From positions 1-26,294 of the forward strand of contig SLLU01000029.1 of NCBI GenBank assembly GCA_007133925.1: 26,294 nucleotides of DNA. Reading direction: 5' to 3'. Positions 1 through 8,829 of this stretch are shown one piece after another. Each line of letters begins with the position of its first letter. The first letter of the stretch is position 1. The notes below the pieces were generated by a model, which saw only the letters and a list, made by a program, of their open reading frames with translations, ran no database searches and was not told the origin of the DNA. The translations under genes and the position numbers were made by a program. Source of the stretch: Candidatus Halarchaeoplasma halalkaliphilum (lineage in GTDB: Archaea > Thermoplasmatota > Thermoplasmata > Halarchaeoplasmatales > Halarchaeoplasmataceae).

Positions 1-1
1 A

Positions 2-1696
2 ACGGACTTCTCCTGGGACGGTGCGGATGCCAACGGACTCTTCGAGGAGACCACTGCGGGAACCTACGATGTGACAGCTACCTACCATGGTGAAACCTCG
101 CCCCCAACGACGGTCACGGTGAATCCAGGCGATGTTGAATCGGTGACCATATCACCGTCCACAGATCAAACGGTTCAGGCCGGTGAGGATCTCACATTCA
201 GCGCCGAGGCCCACGATGCCTTCGGGAACCTTGTAACGGACGCTGCGGCGGACTTTACATGGACCGGAGCCGGTAACGACGGGGTCTTCAACCAGGGTTC
301 GGTTAGTGAGTACCACGTGACCGCTTCCTACGAGGACATCTCATCTCCCACCATCACGGTCACGGTGACACCCGGTGATGCTGAAACTGTGGTGTTAAGC
401 CCGGATACTCCCCAGAGCATAACTGCGGGAGACACGCTCTCCTTCTCCGCATCCGCCTATGACGGTCATGGCAATCTTATCACGGATTCAGCTTCGGACT
501 TCACGTGGAGCGGTACCGATGCCAGCGGACTGTTCGACGAGACCACGGCGGGAACCTATGATGTGACGGCCACCTACGATGAGGTCACCTCATCTCCAAC
601 GACGGTTGCCGTGAATCCCGGTGATACGGACACTGTTACCATCACTCCCGAAGGGACCATCACCGTGAAGGTGAACGAAGACCAGCAGTTCAGCGCTGTA
701 GCTCACGACGAGTACGGTAATCTCATAACGGATACGGTAACGGACTTCACGTGGAGCGGTACCGACGACAACGGACTCTTCAACGAGGATACCGCAGGGA
801 CGTACGACGTGATGGCTGCCCATGGGGGCATCACCTCCTCCGAAACCACTGTAGTAGTGGAGGAGATGTCCGTGGGAGTGCCCTACTTCCGTGTGACTAT
901 TGAGGATTACGATGAAGAGGTGGTCGTTGGTAATACCGTCTCAGTGGAATACAAGGTTACTAACATAGGCGATACGGAAGGTACCCAGGACATAGTGTTC
1001 AAAGTGAACGATGCCCAGGTGGATGTTCTTTCCGATCTCACCCTGGATCCCGAAGAGGTGTACACCGGTGTTTTCACCTGGGATGCCGAGGAAGTCAGAA
1101 CCCATACTGTAGAGGTGTCCAGTGAAGACACAGAAGATTCCAAAGCGGTGACCGTTACATCCGTACCCGTCGGTGCACCCTACTTCAGGATAACCATAAC
1201 GAGCCACGATGCCCAGGTGAAGACCGGTGAAGTGGTGACGGTGGCGTACACCGTGGAGAATGACGGGGATACTGAAGGTACCCAGAATATTGCATTCAAA
1301 GTGAACGGGGTCGAAGAGGAAGTTCACTCCGGTATAACCCTGGGTCCCGAAGCACAGGAGACTGGGACCTTCACCTGGACCCCTACGGAAGAAGGTACAT
1401 TCACGTTGTCTGTGTCCAGCGAAGAATCGACTAGGAATGTTGCGGTGACTGTTTCCGCCGCCGACGATGATGACGACGATGATACAACCGATGACGACGA
1501 ACCCAGCGATCCAGGTTTCCTTGAAAAGAACTGGTGGCTGCTATTGGTACTCCTCATAGTGATAATACTGATAATCCTCGTGGCTCGACGGAAAAAGGAT
1601 GAACCTGTAGAGCCTGCTGAGGAGACCTTCGAGGATGAGGAATACCAGGAAGAGACCTTCGAGGACGAGGACTTCGAAGACGATATCATCGAGTGA
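2..1696 (+). CDS. Ig-like/CARDB-like repeat surface protein, membrane-anchored (5' end missing)
   Basis: The reading frame is open from base 2 and the repeat pattern is already under way there, so the true start lies before the window. Visible domains are one partial and three complete bacterial-Ig-like repeats, each with a DFTWSGT...GLF...TAGTYDVTATY core. The cores begin at bases 5, 251, 497 and 743, an exact 246-bp (82-residue) period. Two CARDB-like repeats starting VG(V/A)PYFR follow at about 872 and 1169. Next come an Asp-rich linker (about 1460-1510), one hydrophobic segment (about 1532-1585) with ARRKK behind it, and a very acidic cytoplasmic tail. The topology implied is a long extracellular stalk anchored at its C-terminus. 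A role in the cell envelope, adhesion or S-layer is inference from architecture. No enzymatic motif is visible. The call as a repeat surface protein is firm; ligand and exact family are unknown. Confidence 0.85.
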   Translation, partial: TDFSWDGADANGLFEETTAGTYDVTATYHGETSPPTTVTVNPGDVESVTISPSTDQTVQAGEDLTFSAEAHDAFGNLVTDAAADFTWTGAGNDGVFNQGSVSEYHVTASYEDISSPTITVTVTPGDAETVVLSPDTPQSITAGDTLSFSASAYDGHGNLITDSASDFTWSGTDASGLFDETTAGTYDVTATYDEVTSSPTTVAVNPGDTDTVTITPEGTITVKVNEDQQFSAVAHDEYGNLITDTVTDFTWSGTDDNGLFNEDTAGTYDVMAAHGGITSSETTVVVEEMSVGVPYFRVTIEDYDEEVVVGNTVSVEYKVTNIGDTEGTQDIVFKVNDAQVDVLSDLTLDPEEVYTGVFTWDAEEVRTHTVEVSSEDTEDSKAVTVTSVPVGAPYFRITITSHDAQVKTGEVVTVAYTVENDGDTEGTQNIAFKVNGVEEEVHSGITLGPEAQETGTFTWTPTEEGTFTLSVSSEESTRNVAVTVSAADDDDDDDTTDDDEPSDPGFLEKNWWLLLVLLIVIILIILVARRKKDEPVEPAEETFEDEEYQEETFEDEDFEDDIIE

Positions 1697-1728
1697 GTTA
1701 TCGAGATGGAAACACCCTTCAAAACCCC

Positions 1729-1757
1729 TTTCTCTTTTTTTCTTTTATCAGTCTTTT
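1729..1757 (+). terminator. oligo-T terminator after the Ig-repeat gene
   Basis: The stretch 33 bases after the stop codon is pyrimidine-rich, with runs of T (CTTTCTCTTTTTTTCTTTT, then a second CTTTTTTA). Intrinsic termination at oligo-T tracts without a strong hairpin is normal for archaeal RNA polymerase. It separates this gene from the next one, which has its own promoter. Confidence 0.55.
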
Positions 1758-1803
1758 TTAAGTTATCAGACGCTAGATAAAGCTTCGTAAACCTACATGT
1801 AGC

Positions 1804-1816
1804 GCATACTTTAATA
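1804..1816 (+). promoter_or_regulatory. TATA box for the beta-helix protein gene
   Basis: The A/T-rich element CATACTTTAATAG is centred about 45 bases before the ATG at 1855. With normal archaeal spacing, transcription would begin near 1835 and give a leader of about 20 bases. That leader contains a weak Shine-Dalgarno-like AGGAAATGA at 1842-1850. Confidence 0.4.
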
Positions 1817-1854
1817 GTTCGGGCCAGTTTTTTCAATTTTCAGGAAATGATAAC

Positions 1855-4440
1855 ATGAAGAAAATCGGTATTGTAGTATGTGTGATATCTGTGATATTGC
1901 TAACGGGTGCCATGTTCCCATTGGCGACTGGATCGGATGAGGTTTTGCAAGAGGACAGGGATTCCCGTGAACTGGTTCAAAGAGAGAGGATAGTTATCCG
2001 GGGTAACGAGGATTTTACCTTGGAGAACGGAGTGACCGGAGGAAGCGGTACAAAGGTCGATCCCTACATAATCGAGGGCTGGGAGATAGATGGAGAGGGA
2101 ACTGAGAGGGAAGCCCTGATACTTGTGGAGGACACGGACGTCCATTTTGTAATACAGGACTGCCATATCCACAACGCCCGCACAGGACTCATAGGTCAGA
2201 GCGGCATGGGCATACTCACGTACAACGTCACCCACATGACGGTTAGACGTAACCGGATAAACGGTACCTTCGACGGGATACAGATGTTCGGCTCTTCCCA
2301 TTCCCACATATACGATAATGACCTTTCGCAGAACCGTGCTCACGGGATCACGCTGGATTCAACGGATCACGTTATAATCGAGTACAACATAATAGAGGAT
2401 AACAGTGACGACGGTATCCTTTTCGGCACCTTCGGGGGCGAACAGGCGAATTTCAACGTTATAAGGTATAACTACATTTCCAACAATACCAATTACGGTA
2501 TATGCCTTTTCGAGGGATTTCATAATGTGTTCCACCACAACATATTCGAGAACATCGGGAGGCGTGTGGCGGTGGACGCATCCCAGACCGTGAACTTCTG
2601 GAACATCTCCCAAGGCGGGAACTGGATAGAGAATCACACCGGACCTGACGAAAACGGTGACGGTTTCGTGGACGAGCCCTTCCCCATCAGGAATGTCATG
2701 GGTAACATAGTGGCATATGATCACAGACCCCTTGTGGAACAGCCCGATGTTGAATTCCCCGGAGAGAGTCCGGTCATAGAGATCACCTTTCCGTCCGGGG
2801 GTGAGTCCCTGGATAGTGGAGAGAGTGAGACCATCACGTGGGATACGTTACCGGGGGACAATTCTATAATAGAAGTTGATCTGGAGTTCAGCCACGATGG
2901 AGGTTCGTCCTGGACCTACATCACTCAGGGTATCGGGGATACCGGGTCCCATGAATGGACCGTGCCGGACGTTTCCACCGCCCAGGCGGTGATCCGCGCC
3001 GTGGTCCGGGACGATGCCGGGTTCAGCGGGGAGGATATCAGCGGTATCTTTTCCATAATCGGAAACCTCCCCGAAGGTCCGGGGGATCTGGTGGTGGAGC
3101 AGCGTGGCTTCTCTGAGTTGCTGGACAACGGAATATTTGATACGGGTTACGAACCCTGGGATATGACAAGGGTGGTTGATCAGGGCGAGGCCCGCTGGGA
3201 CAGCGATGGTTTCCAGGAAGGTGGTTCTGTTTACGTTCGTACCGAAGCCACTGGTGAAGACAATATCACCGAGGAATATTCTTACTGGTATCAGGGCATC
3301 ACACCGACACTACACGAATTGACCGTGTCCGGTGCCTTCAGAAAGGAACTTGTTTTTGGATCCGGTTTCCGCTGGGAGACCTTCGTTCACACAGCTGAGG
3401 TGGGGATAATGGTCCACGATACGGAGTTGGGGTGGCAGATGGTCTTGTTCGATGACGGTATAACCCTTGGAGATTCGGGTTGGCAGGAGTTAGAGCCCGT
3501 GGCATATGAACCCCAGGGATACGTGGACGCTATCCGGGTGACCATGCGGGTCGTAGCCGAAGGAGACACCGGTCCCCAGGGCGGAGAGCACACCGCATGG
3601 GGGGAGCTCCGCATGGACAATATCAGTGTGATGGGAGTTGGCCCAGATGGTACGGAGAACAATCTCTTGACATGGGATGCCAGTCCTGACGATCCCGGGT
3701 CCGTGGTACAATACAGCATTTATCGTTCGGACGACGAAAGCGGTCCATGGGAGACCCCCCTGGACGTGGTGACCGCCCGGGGTTGGGCCCGGTACGAATA
3801 CCTTGATCCCGGGGCTGGAGCCCAGGACGAGACCATATGGTGGTACGTGGTCAGGGCAGAAGACGGCCACGGTCGGGATGATGGTAATAACAATGGGGTA
3901 CCGGAACCAGTACCTGCCACGGAATCTTTCCATATACAACTGCATACCAGCTCGGAATCCGACGGCTGGAATTTCATATCTTTTAACCTTATACCGGAAG
4001 ACGGCTCCCTGGAAACCATCCTTGACGGTATCTCGGGAAGTTATGACCGGGTCATGTACTATCAGGCCTCTTCGGGCAGGTGGCTTTCCTTCGTTCCTGG
4101 CAGACCGGGACATTACAACAACCTGCATTCCTGGGGACGGGCCATGGGTATATGGATACGGATGACCTCGGATGAAACACTGAACGTTACCGGTATGACC
4201 CCTTCCAGCACCGCAGTTACACTGTATCCCGGGTGGAACATGGTGGGGCTGCCCAGCAGTACCCCTGGGAACCATGGACTACCTTCCGAAGTAGTATCCA
4301 TAGGATACTTCCATGGGGTGGATGAGTACAACATCGCCTACACCCATGATGTAGCTGACTTCGTGTTCGAACCGGGTAAAGGCTACTGGTTGCACAACGG
4401 TGCATCCCAATGGATTACCTGGACAGTGGTGTATACATAG
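1855..4440 (+). CDS. Secreted NosD-like beta-helix protein with Ig, lectin-like, FN3-like and C-terminal repeat domains
   Basis: An 861-residue protein with a Sec-type signal peptide (residues 1-27: KK, hydrophobic core, then LATGSDE). Residues about 45-295 read as a right-handed parallel beta-helix of the NosD/periplasmic copper-binding type, with recurring N-x-I/GI-x-L turns and a closing DENGDGFVDEPFPI. Residues 306-402 are an Ig-like module (ITFPSGGE...SHDGGSSWTY). Residues 420-595 are a beta-sandwich that may bind carbohydrate. Residues 600-685 are FN3-like (LLTWDASPDDPGSVVQYSIYRS). Residues 700-861 are a Trp/Tyr/Gly-rich domain with two repeats of the W-N-hydrophobic and GIW-hydrophobic-M pattern. 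The last four modules recur in the next gene. No membrane anchor is visible, so it is probably released or held non-covalently. NosD-like helices often bind or cleave polysaccharides, but no catalytic residues can be named here. Confidence 0.8.
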   Translation: MKKIGIVVCVISVILLTGAMFPLATGSDEVLQEDRDSRELVQRERIVIRGNEDFTLENGVTGGSGTKVDPYIIEGWEIDGEGTEREALILVEDTDVHFVIQDCHIHNARTGLIGQSGMGILTYNVTHMTVRRNRINGTFDGIQMFGSSHSHIYDNDLSQNRAHGITLDSTDHVIIEYNIIEDNSDDGILFGTFGGEQANFNVIRYNYISNNTNYGICLFEGFHNVFHHNIFENIGRRVAVDASQTVNFWNISQGGNWIENHTGPDENGDGFVDEPFPIRNVMGNIVAYDHRPLVEQPDVEFPGESPVIEITFPSGGESLDSGESETITWDTLPGDNSIIEVDLEFSHDGGSSWTYITQGIGDTGSHEWTVPDVSTAQAVIRAVVRDDAGFSGEDISGIFSIIGNLPEGPGDLVVEQRGFSELLDNGIFDTGYEPWDMTRVVDQGEARWDSDGFQEGGSVYVRTEATGEDNITEEYSYWYQGITPTLHELTVSGAFRKELVFGSGFRWETFVHTAEVGIMVHDTELGWQMVLFDDGITLGDSGWQELEPVAYEPQGYVDAIRVTMRVVAEGDTGPQGGEHTAWGELRMDNISVMGVGPDGTENNLLTWDASPDDPGSVVQYSIYRSDDESGPWETPLDVVTARGWARYEYLDPGAGAQDETIWWYVVRAEDGHGRDDGNNNGVPEPVPATESFHIQLHTSSESDGWNFISFNLIPEDGSLETILDGISGSYDRVMYYQASSGRWLSFVPGRPGHYNNLHSWGRAMGIWIRMTSDETLNVTGMTPSSTAVTLYPGWNMVGLPSSTPGNHGLPSEVVSIGYFHGVDEYNIAYTHDVADFVFEPGKGYWLHNGASQWITWTVVYT

Positions 4441-4449
4441 ACCAGTCAC

Positions 4450-4459
4450 GTTAATATAC
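4450..4459 (+). promoter_or_regulatory. TATA box for the alpha/beta hydrolase gene
   Basis: GTTAATATAC is centred near 4455 and would place the transcription start near 4480. The paralogous gene pair therefore need not be one transcript, although only 63 bases separate them. Confidence 0.45.
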
Positions 4460-4469
4460 CAGAGACTTC

Positions 4470-4492
4470 CTTTGTTCCATACAGGAACAAAG
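4470..4492 (+). promoter_or_regulatory. Perfect inverted repeat (candidate operator or leader hairpin)
   Basis: Arms CTTTGTTCC (4470-4478) and GGAACAAAG (4484-4492) pair perfectly around the 5-base spacer ATACA. The element lies between the TATA box and the ribosome binding site GGAG (4494-4497) of the ATG at 4504. In DNA it is a symmetric site overlapping the predicted transcription start, as expected for a repressor operator. In RNA it would be a 9-bp hairpin directly abutting the Shine-Dalgarno sequence. The sequence does not distinguish these roles. Confidence 0.5.
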
Positions 4493-4503
4493 AGGAGATC
4501 CAT

Positions 4504-7473
4504 ATGAAACCAACCAAGTTGACAGGTCTATGGGCAGGGGTGCTGGTATCCCTGCTCTTGATATCCATGTTATCCGCAGGACCGTATCTGGGATCCAGGG
4601 ACGTTCCCCTGCCCCCGGAAGATCTAAGAGTAGAGCACAACGGCGCGGTGAAAGAGCCCGGTGAAACGGGTGAGTACGAGTTCGAAAAGTGGACCACGTC
4701 CTTCACGGGGCCCTGGGACGAGACCGTACCCATAGACATATACTATCCCACAGATGACTCTGCTGGCCCCTATCCGGCCATTGTGGTGGCCCACGGATTC
4801 ATGATGAACAAGGAACATTTCGTTTCCTGGGGTGAATACTACGCCAGCTGGGGTTACGTGGCATCCGTTATACATATGCAGTACGCAAGGATATTGAATT
4901 CCAATCACACCCGATGCGCCTACGAGATACTGGCTAACCTGGAGTTTCTCGTGGAGATGAACGATGACCCCTCGAGTCCCATAGAGGGTAAGGTGGACAC
5001 GGAACACATGGGGGTGACGGGTTTCTCCGTGGGAGGCAAGGCCACCATACTGGCGGCCCAGTTCGATAATCAGGAGGGCAGGGGTCTGGTGAAGGCCATC
5101 GCCCCCATGGCGGCGGCCCTGGACGGCCAGCCCAACGTGATAGATTATGTGGATGACGTAGTGGTCCCAGTACTGCTTCAGTCCGGTGAGCTGGATACCC
5201 TCATACCACCGGACTCCCATTCTCAGCCCTTTTACGATGCCCTGGAAGGGGTACCTGCCCAGTTCTTCGTGATAACCGGGGGTAACCACAATCAATACGG
5301 GGACAGGAACCCCATCTCCGGTGAGATAGGGGACGGCAACGCAACCATCAGCCGGGCGGAACAGCACAGGATCGCCCGGAAGTACACCACTTCCTTCTTC
5401 AACTACTACTTCAAGGGGCAGGAGGGCTACGGTGAGTACCTGTACGGTGAGTATGCCGATCAGGATGTGGAGGATGAAGTACTGGTGTTCAACCAATTCA
5501 AGGACGTTGATTATACCGGTCCCGGGGATACCCCGGGAACCGATCACAACCTGGTGACCTGGGATGCCAGCCCTGATGATCCCAGTACGGTGAGTCACTA
5601 CAACATATACCGCTCCGATTCCCAGAACGGCATCTATTATCACGTGTCCACCGTTGATGCTGACGGTTCTCCTAGCTATGATCACATAGACTGGGACCGG
5701 GGAACAGCCGATGACGTATGGTGGTGGTACGTGGTTCGGGCTGAGGGTGATGTGGAGGAGGGTAACCAAAACGCGGTTCCGGAACCCGGACACCAGGACA
5801 CACCCTCAGTCACCATTTCTTTTCCTTCGGGTGGCGATGTGCTTTCCGCAAGGACCCAGGAAGTGATCTCCTGGAGTACACAGCCCGGAGCCTCACCGGT
5901 GGACAGTATCGATCTGAGGTACAGTGCAGACGGTGGTGCTTCCTGGAACAACATAGCTATAGGTATACCGGACAGCGGCTCTTATACATGGACAGTGCCC
6001 AACGAGAACAGTACCGGGTGTATAGTCCACGCCACGGTGAGGGACGTTGAGGGGCGGACCGGTGCCGGCGTGACCCCCGAGTTCACCATACTCGGAATAC
6101 CTCCTCTGCAGCCCGGGTCCCTTTCCGTGGTACACACTGCGGTTCCCCAGGCAGTGAAGAACGGTTTTTTCCATACGGATCATGTACCCTGGGAACTGAC
6201 CCGGATCGTGGGTGAAGGTGAAGCCAGGTGGGACGGCGAACACTTTGAAGAAGGCGGTTCACTCTATGCCATGGTGGGTGCCGAGGGTGAAGGGAGCCTT
6301 TATGCAGAAGAAAGTCTCTGGGAGCAGGAGATTTATCCTGTCAGCAATGAGATAAAGGTTTCCGGAGTGTTCAGAAAGAACCTGTTCTTTGATTCCGGAT
6401 GGCGCTGGGAAACCTTCGTTCACCATGCGGTATTGGAGGTCCTGGTGCATGATACTGGGGCCGGCTGGCAAAGTGTCTTCTATGATGATGTTGTAACTCT
6501 GGGTGATACCGGTTGGGTGGAATTCGAACCGGTGTTCTACGAGCCCCTTGGTTACGTTGATCGTGTCAGGATTTACATGCACGTTGAGGCCGAGGGGGAC
6601 ACTGGTCCCCTGGATGGAGTCCGCAATGCCATGGGTGAGATGTGGTTGGACAGTATATCCCTGGAGATACAGGACCTTGAAGATACTGAGGATAACTTGA
6701 TATCATGGGATGCTAGCCCCGAGGATCCTGGCGAGGTGAGCCGTTATGACATCCTGGTATCCTCGAATTGGGACGGACCGTGGGATACGGTGCTTACCAG
6801 TGTTCCTGCCAGGGGTAGGCTGAACTACGAGTACGTCCACCGGGGTGCGGGAACCGACGATGGCGTTCTCTGGTGGTACGTGGTACGTGCGGTGGGACAG
6901 AACGGGCTCCATGACGGGAATACCTATGCTGTGCAGGAGCCCGGGGCGGACACGGTGCATTTCGAGATAACCCTGGGCACCGATCCGGTGGCCTGGAACT
7001 TCGTTTCCTTCAATGTTATACCCGGAAACCCGGATCTGGTATCCATATTGGAGCATCCCGTGTACGGGATATCCGGTGGCTATGATAGGGTTATGTACTA
7101 CGACACGTCGTACGGTTGGCGTTCCCACGTTCCCGGCAGGGCCGGACACTACAACAACCTGGATTCTTGGGATCATACCATGGGCATATGGATAATGGTG
7201 ACGGAGGATACCACCCTCTCAGTGGAGGGGATGCTACCGGTTTCCACTACTTTACATCTAGAACCGGGATGGAACATGGTGGGTCTTCCCAGTGAGAGTC
7301 CCGGGAACCACGGTCTTCCGGCCCAGGTGGTCACCATAGGATACTTCCATGGGGCGGCACCCTATAACATCGCCTACACCCATGATGTGGCGGACTTTGT
7401 GTTCGAACCGGGTAAGGGCTACTGGTTGTTCAACGGGGCGGACCACACCGTGACATGGACTGTGACTTACTGA
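4504..7473 (+). CDS. Secreted alpha/beta hydrolase fused to Ig, lectin-like, FN3-like and C-terminal repeat domains
   Basis: A 989-residue protein with an N-terminal signal peptide (about 1-26). Residues about 60-305 form an alpha/beta hydrolase of the dienelactone-hydrolase/chlorophyllase-like kind. Visible features are the AHGFMMNKE oxyanion region (96-104), nucleophile elbow GFSVGG with Ser175, probable acid Asp231 (GELDTL) and catalytic His262 (GGNHNQ). Then follow FN3-like (348-428), Ig-like (434-530), the lectin-like beta-sandwich (550-720), a second FN3-like (731-812) and the C-terminal Trp/Tyr/Gly-rich domain (825-989). From residue 434 onward it is collinear with the preceding gene, showing tandem duplication with an N-terminal module swap. 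The ATG at 4504 is supported by GGAG 7 bases upstream. It probably acts as an extracellular esterase or lipase; the substrate cannot be read from sequence. Confidence 0.82.
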   Translation: MKPTKLTGLWAGVLVSLLLISMLSAGPYLGSRDVPLPPEDLRVEHNGAVKEPGETGEYEFEKWTTSFTGPWDETVPIDIYYPTDDSAGPYPAIVVAHGFMMNKEHFVSWGEYYASWGYVASVIHMQYARILNSNHTRCAYEILANLEFLVEMNDDPSSPIEGKVDTEHMGVTGFSVGGKATILAAQFDNQEGRGLVKAIAPMAAALDGQPNVIDYVDDVVVPVLLQSGELDTLIPPDSHSQPFYDALEGVPAQFFVITGGNHNQYGDRNPISGEIGDGNATISRAEQHRIARKYTTSFFNYYFKGQEGYGEYLYGEYADQDVEDEVLVFNQFKDVDYTGPGDTPGTDHNLVTWDASPDDPSTVSHYNIYRSDSQNGIYYHVSTVDADGSPSYDHIDWDRGTADDVWWWYVVRAEGDVEEGNQNAVPEPGHQDTPSVTISFPSGGDVLSARTQEVISWSTQPGASPVDSIDLRYSADGGASWNNIAIGIPDSGSYTWTVPNENSTGCIVHATVRDVEGRTGAGVTPEFTILGIPPLQPGSLSVVHTAVPQAVKNGFFHTDHVPWELTRIVGEGEARWDGEHFEEGGSLYAMVGAEGEGSLYAEESLWEQEIYPVSNEIKVSGVFRKNLFFDSGWRWETFVHHAVLEVLVHDTGAGWQSVFYDDVVTLGDTGWVEFEPVFYEPLGYVDRVRIYMHVEAEGDTGPLDGVRNAMGEMWLDSISLEIQDLEDTEDNLISWDASPEDPGEVSRYDILVSSNWDGPWDTVLTSVPARGRLNYEYVHRGAGTDDGVLWWYVVRAVGQNGLHDGNTYAVQEPGADTVHFEITLGTDPVAWNFVSFNVIPGNPDLVSILEHPVYGISGGYDRVMYYDTSYGWRSHVPGRAGHYNNLDSWDHTMGIWIMVTEDTTLSVEGMLPVSTTLHLEPGWNMVGLPSESPGNHGLPAQVVTIGYFHGAAPYNIAYTHDVADFVFEPGKGYWLFNGADHTVTWTVTY

Positions 7474-7487
7474 CAAAAAACCCCTTC

Positions 7488-7497
7488 CTATACATTT
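7488..7497 (+). promoter_or_regulatory. TATA box for the CCA-adding enzyme gene
   Basis: CTATACATTT is centred near 7493, 33 bases before the ATG at 7526 but only 18 before the upstream in-frame ATG at 7511. This spacing favours a near-leaderless transcript starting translation at 7526. Confidence 0.4.
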
Positions 7498-7525
7498 TTA
7501 TTGACCCCTTATGGTAAGGGAAGCG

Positions 7526-8827
7526 ATGCCTTCGGAAATCGAAGAACGTGTGCTGCAAAGGGTCAAGCCCGACAAGGGGACGATGAACAAGGTGAACAGG
7601 GCAGTGAAGGCCCTGGAGAACGAGCTGAGGTCCAGGTCTCATGGAAAATTCCGGGTACTGTCCGTGGGTTCCATACCCAAGGGCACCTATCTGGAAGATC
7701 CGGACATAGACATGTTCATACTCTTTCCCAGGGACACCCCCTTCCATGAACTCACGGAGGTGGGTCTCCGGGTTGGTAGGGAGGTATTGGATGATCCGGT
7801 GGAGAAATATGCGGAACACCCTTACATACACGGTCGTTACATGGGCTTCCAGGCGGACATAGTGCCCTGCTTCGAAGTTAGCGAAGGAGAGCCCCTGGGT
7901 TCTTCGGTTGACAGGACCCCCCTGCACACCTCCTATGTAATAAGCAATCTTGAGGAGGGACAGAGGGATCAGGTGATCCTACTGAAGGCGTTCATGAAGG
8001 GTATAGGGGTTTACGGCGCTGAGAACAGGACCATGGGTTTCTCCGGGTACCTTTGTGAACTCCTGGTCCTGAGGTACGGTTCTTTCCGATCCGTAGTGGA
8101 AGCGACTTCGGGTTGGACGCTTGGCGAGGATGTGGATCAGGGTGATTTTGATGATCCCCTGGTGCTCATAGATCCCGTAGATCCCGGGAGGAACGTTGCC
8201 TCCGCCCTATCCGCCCATAATTTTCACCTGTTCGTACATGCCTCCTCGTGCTTTTTGAGGGACCCGGGGATGAAGTTCTTTTTCCCGGAAGATAGTTCCA
8301 TGGATGAGCACCATATGATCGACGCCATCTCTTCCAGAGGCACCCTTTTCGTGGACGTTGTCATCCCGGCTCCGGATATAGTGGATGATAATCTGTACCC
8401 CCAGGTTTACAAGGCCGAAAGGGCCCTCAGGGACAGTTTGGAGAGGGACGGCTTTGTTTTGATGCACACGAAGTCTCTAGTGGCTTACGGTATGGTACAC
8501 GTTCTCTTCGAGATCGCCTATGGTCTTTTACCCGGTATAGAAAAGCACCGGGGTCCCCCTGTGGGGAATCCCCATACCCGTCAATTCCAGGAGAAGCACG
8601 GTGACGGGGTATATCTGGAGGACGGACGGCTCATGGTGGACCGTCCAAGAACGGTGAGGACGTCTGAGATGGCTCTCTTCGCATCCGTACCTTCCCTGGA
8701 CCTGGGAACGGACCTCAACCATATCTTCCGTAGGGACATGAGGATATTGAAGGGAGACGATATCTTGGAGAAGTACCCTGAAGTGATGAAGGAATTCTTG
8801 AAAAGAGGATTTCCCTGGAACCGGTGA
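7526..8827 (+). CDS. cca: CCA tRNA nucleotidyltransferase (archaeal class I)
   Basis: This enzyme adds or repairs the 3'-terminal CCA of tRNAs from CTP and ATP. The nucleotidyltransferase signature is clear near the N-terminus: VGSIPKGTYLEDPDIDMFI carries the GS and the DxD metal-binding pair, and QADIVPC supplies the third carboxylate about 50 residues later. Length (433 residues from 7526) matches archaeal class I CCA enzymes, and the helical middle domain and C-terminal tail domain follow. An ATG at 7511 would add five residues (MVREA). MPSEIEERVLQRVKP fits the usual family start better and suits the TATA spacing. The gene ends 2 bases before the convergent rpe gene. It is an essential housekeeping gene with composition like its neighbours. 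Confidence 0.95.
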   Translation: MPSEIEERVLQRVKPDKGTMNKVNRAVKALENELRSRSHGKFRVLSVGSIPKGTYLEDPDIDMFILFPRDTPFHELTEVGLRVGREVLDDPVEKYAEHPYIHGRYMGFQADIVPCFEVSEGEPLGSSVDRTPLHTSYVISNLEEGQRDQVILLKAFMKGIGVYGAENRTMGFSGYLCELLVLRYGSFRSVVEATSGWTLGEDVDQGDFDDPLVLIDPVDPGRNVASALSAHNFHLFVHASSCFLRDPGMKFFFPEDSSMDEHHMIDAISSRGTLFVDVVIPAPDIVDDNLYPQVYKAERALRDSLERDGFVLMHTKSLVAYGMVHVLFEIAYGLLPGIEKHRGPPVGNPHTRQFQEKHGDGVYLEDGRLMVDRPRTVRTSEMALFASVPSLDLGTDLNHIFRRDMRILKGDDILEKYPEVMKEFLKRGFPWNR

Positions 8828-8829
8828 GT

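Noticed and set aside
3490..4275. 261-codon minus-strand frame
   Set aside because: It is antisense to the beta-helix protein gene, with no recognisable motif; the real gene has a signal peptide and domains shared with its paralogue.
4624..5793. 389-codon open frame on the minus strand
   Set aside because: It is fully antisense to the hydrolase gene, has no domain or ribosome site, and its low-complexity Val/Ile/His-rich translation is a shadow of the codon bias of the real gene.
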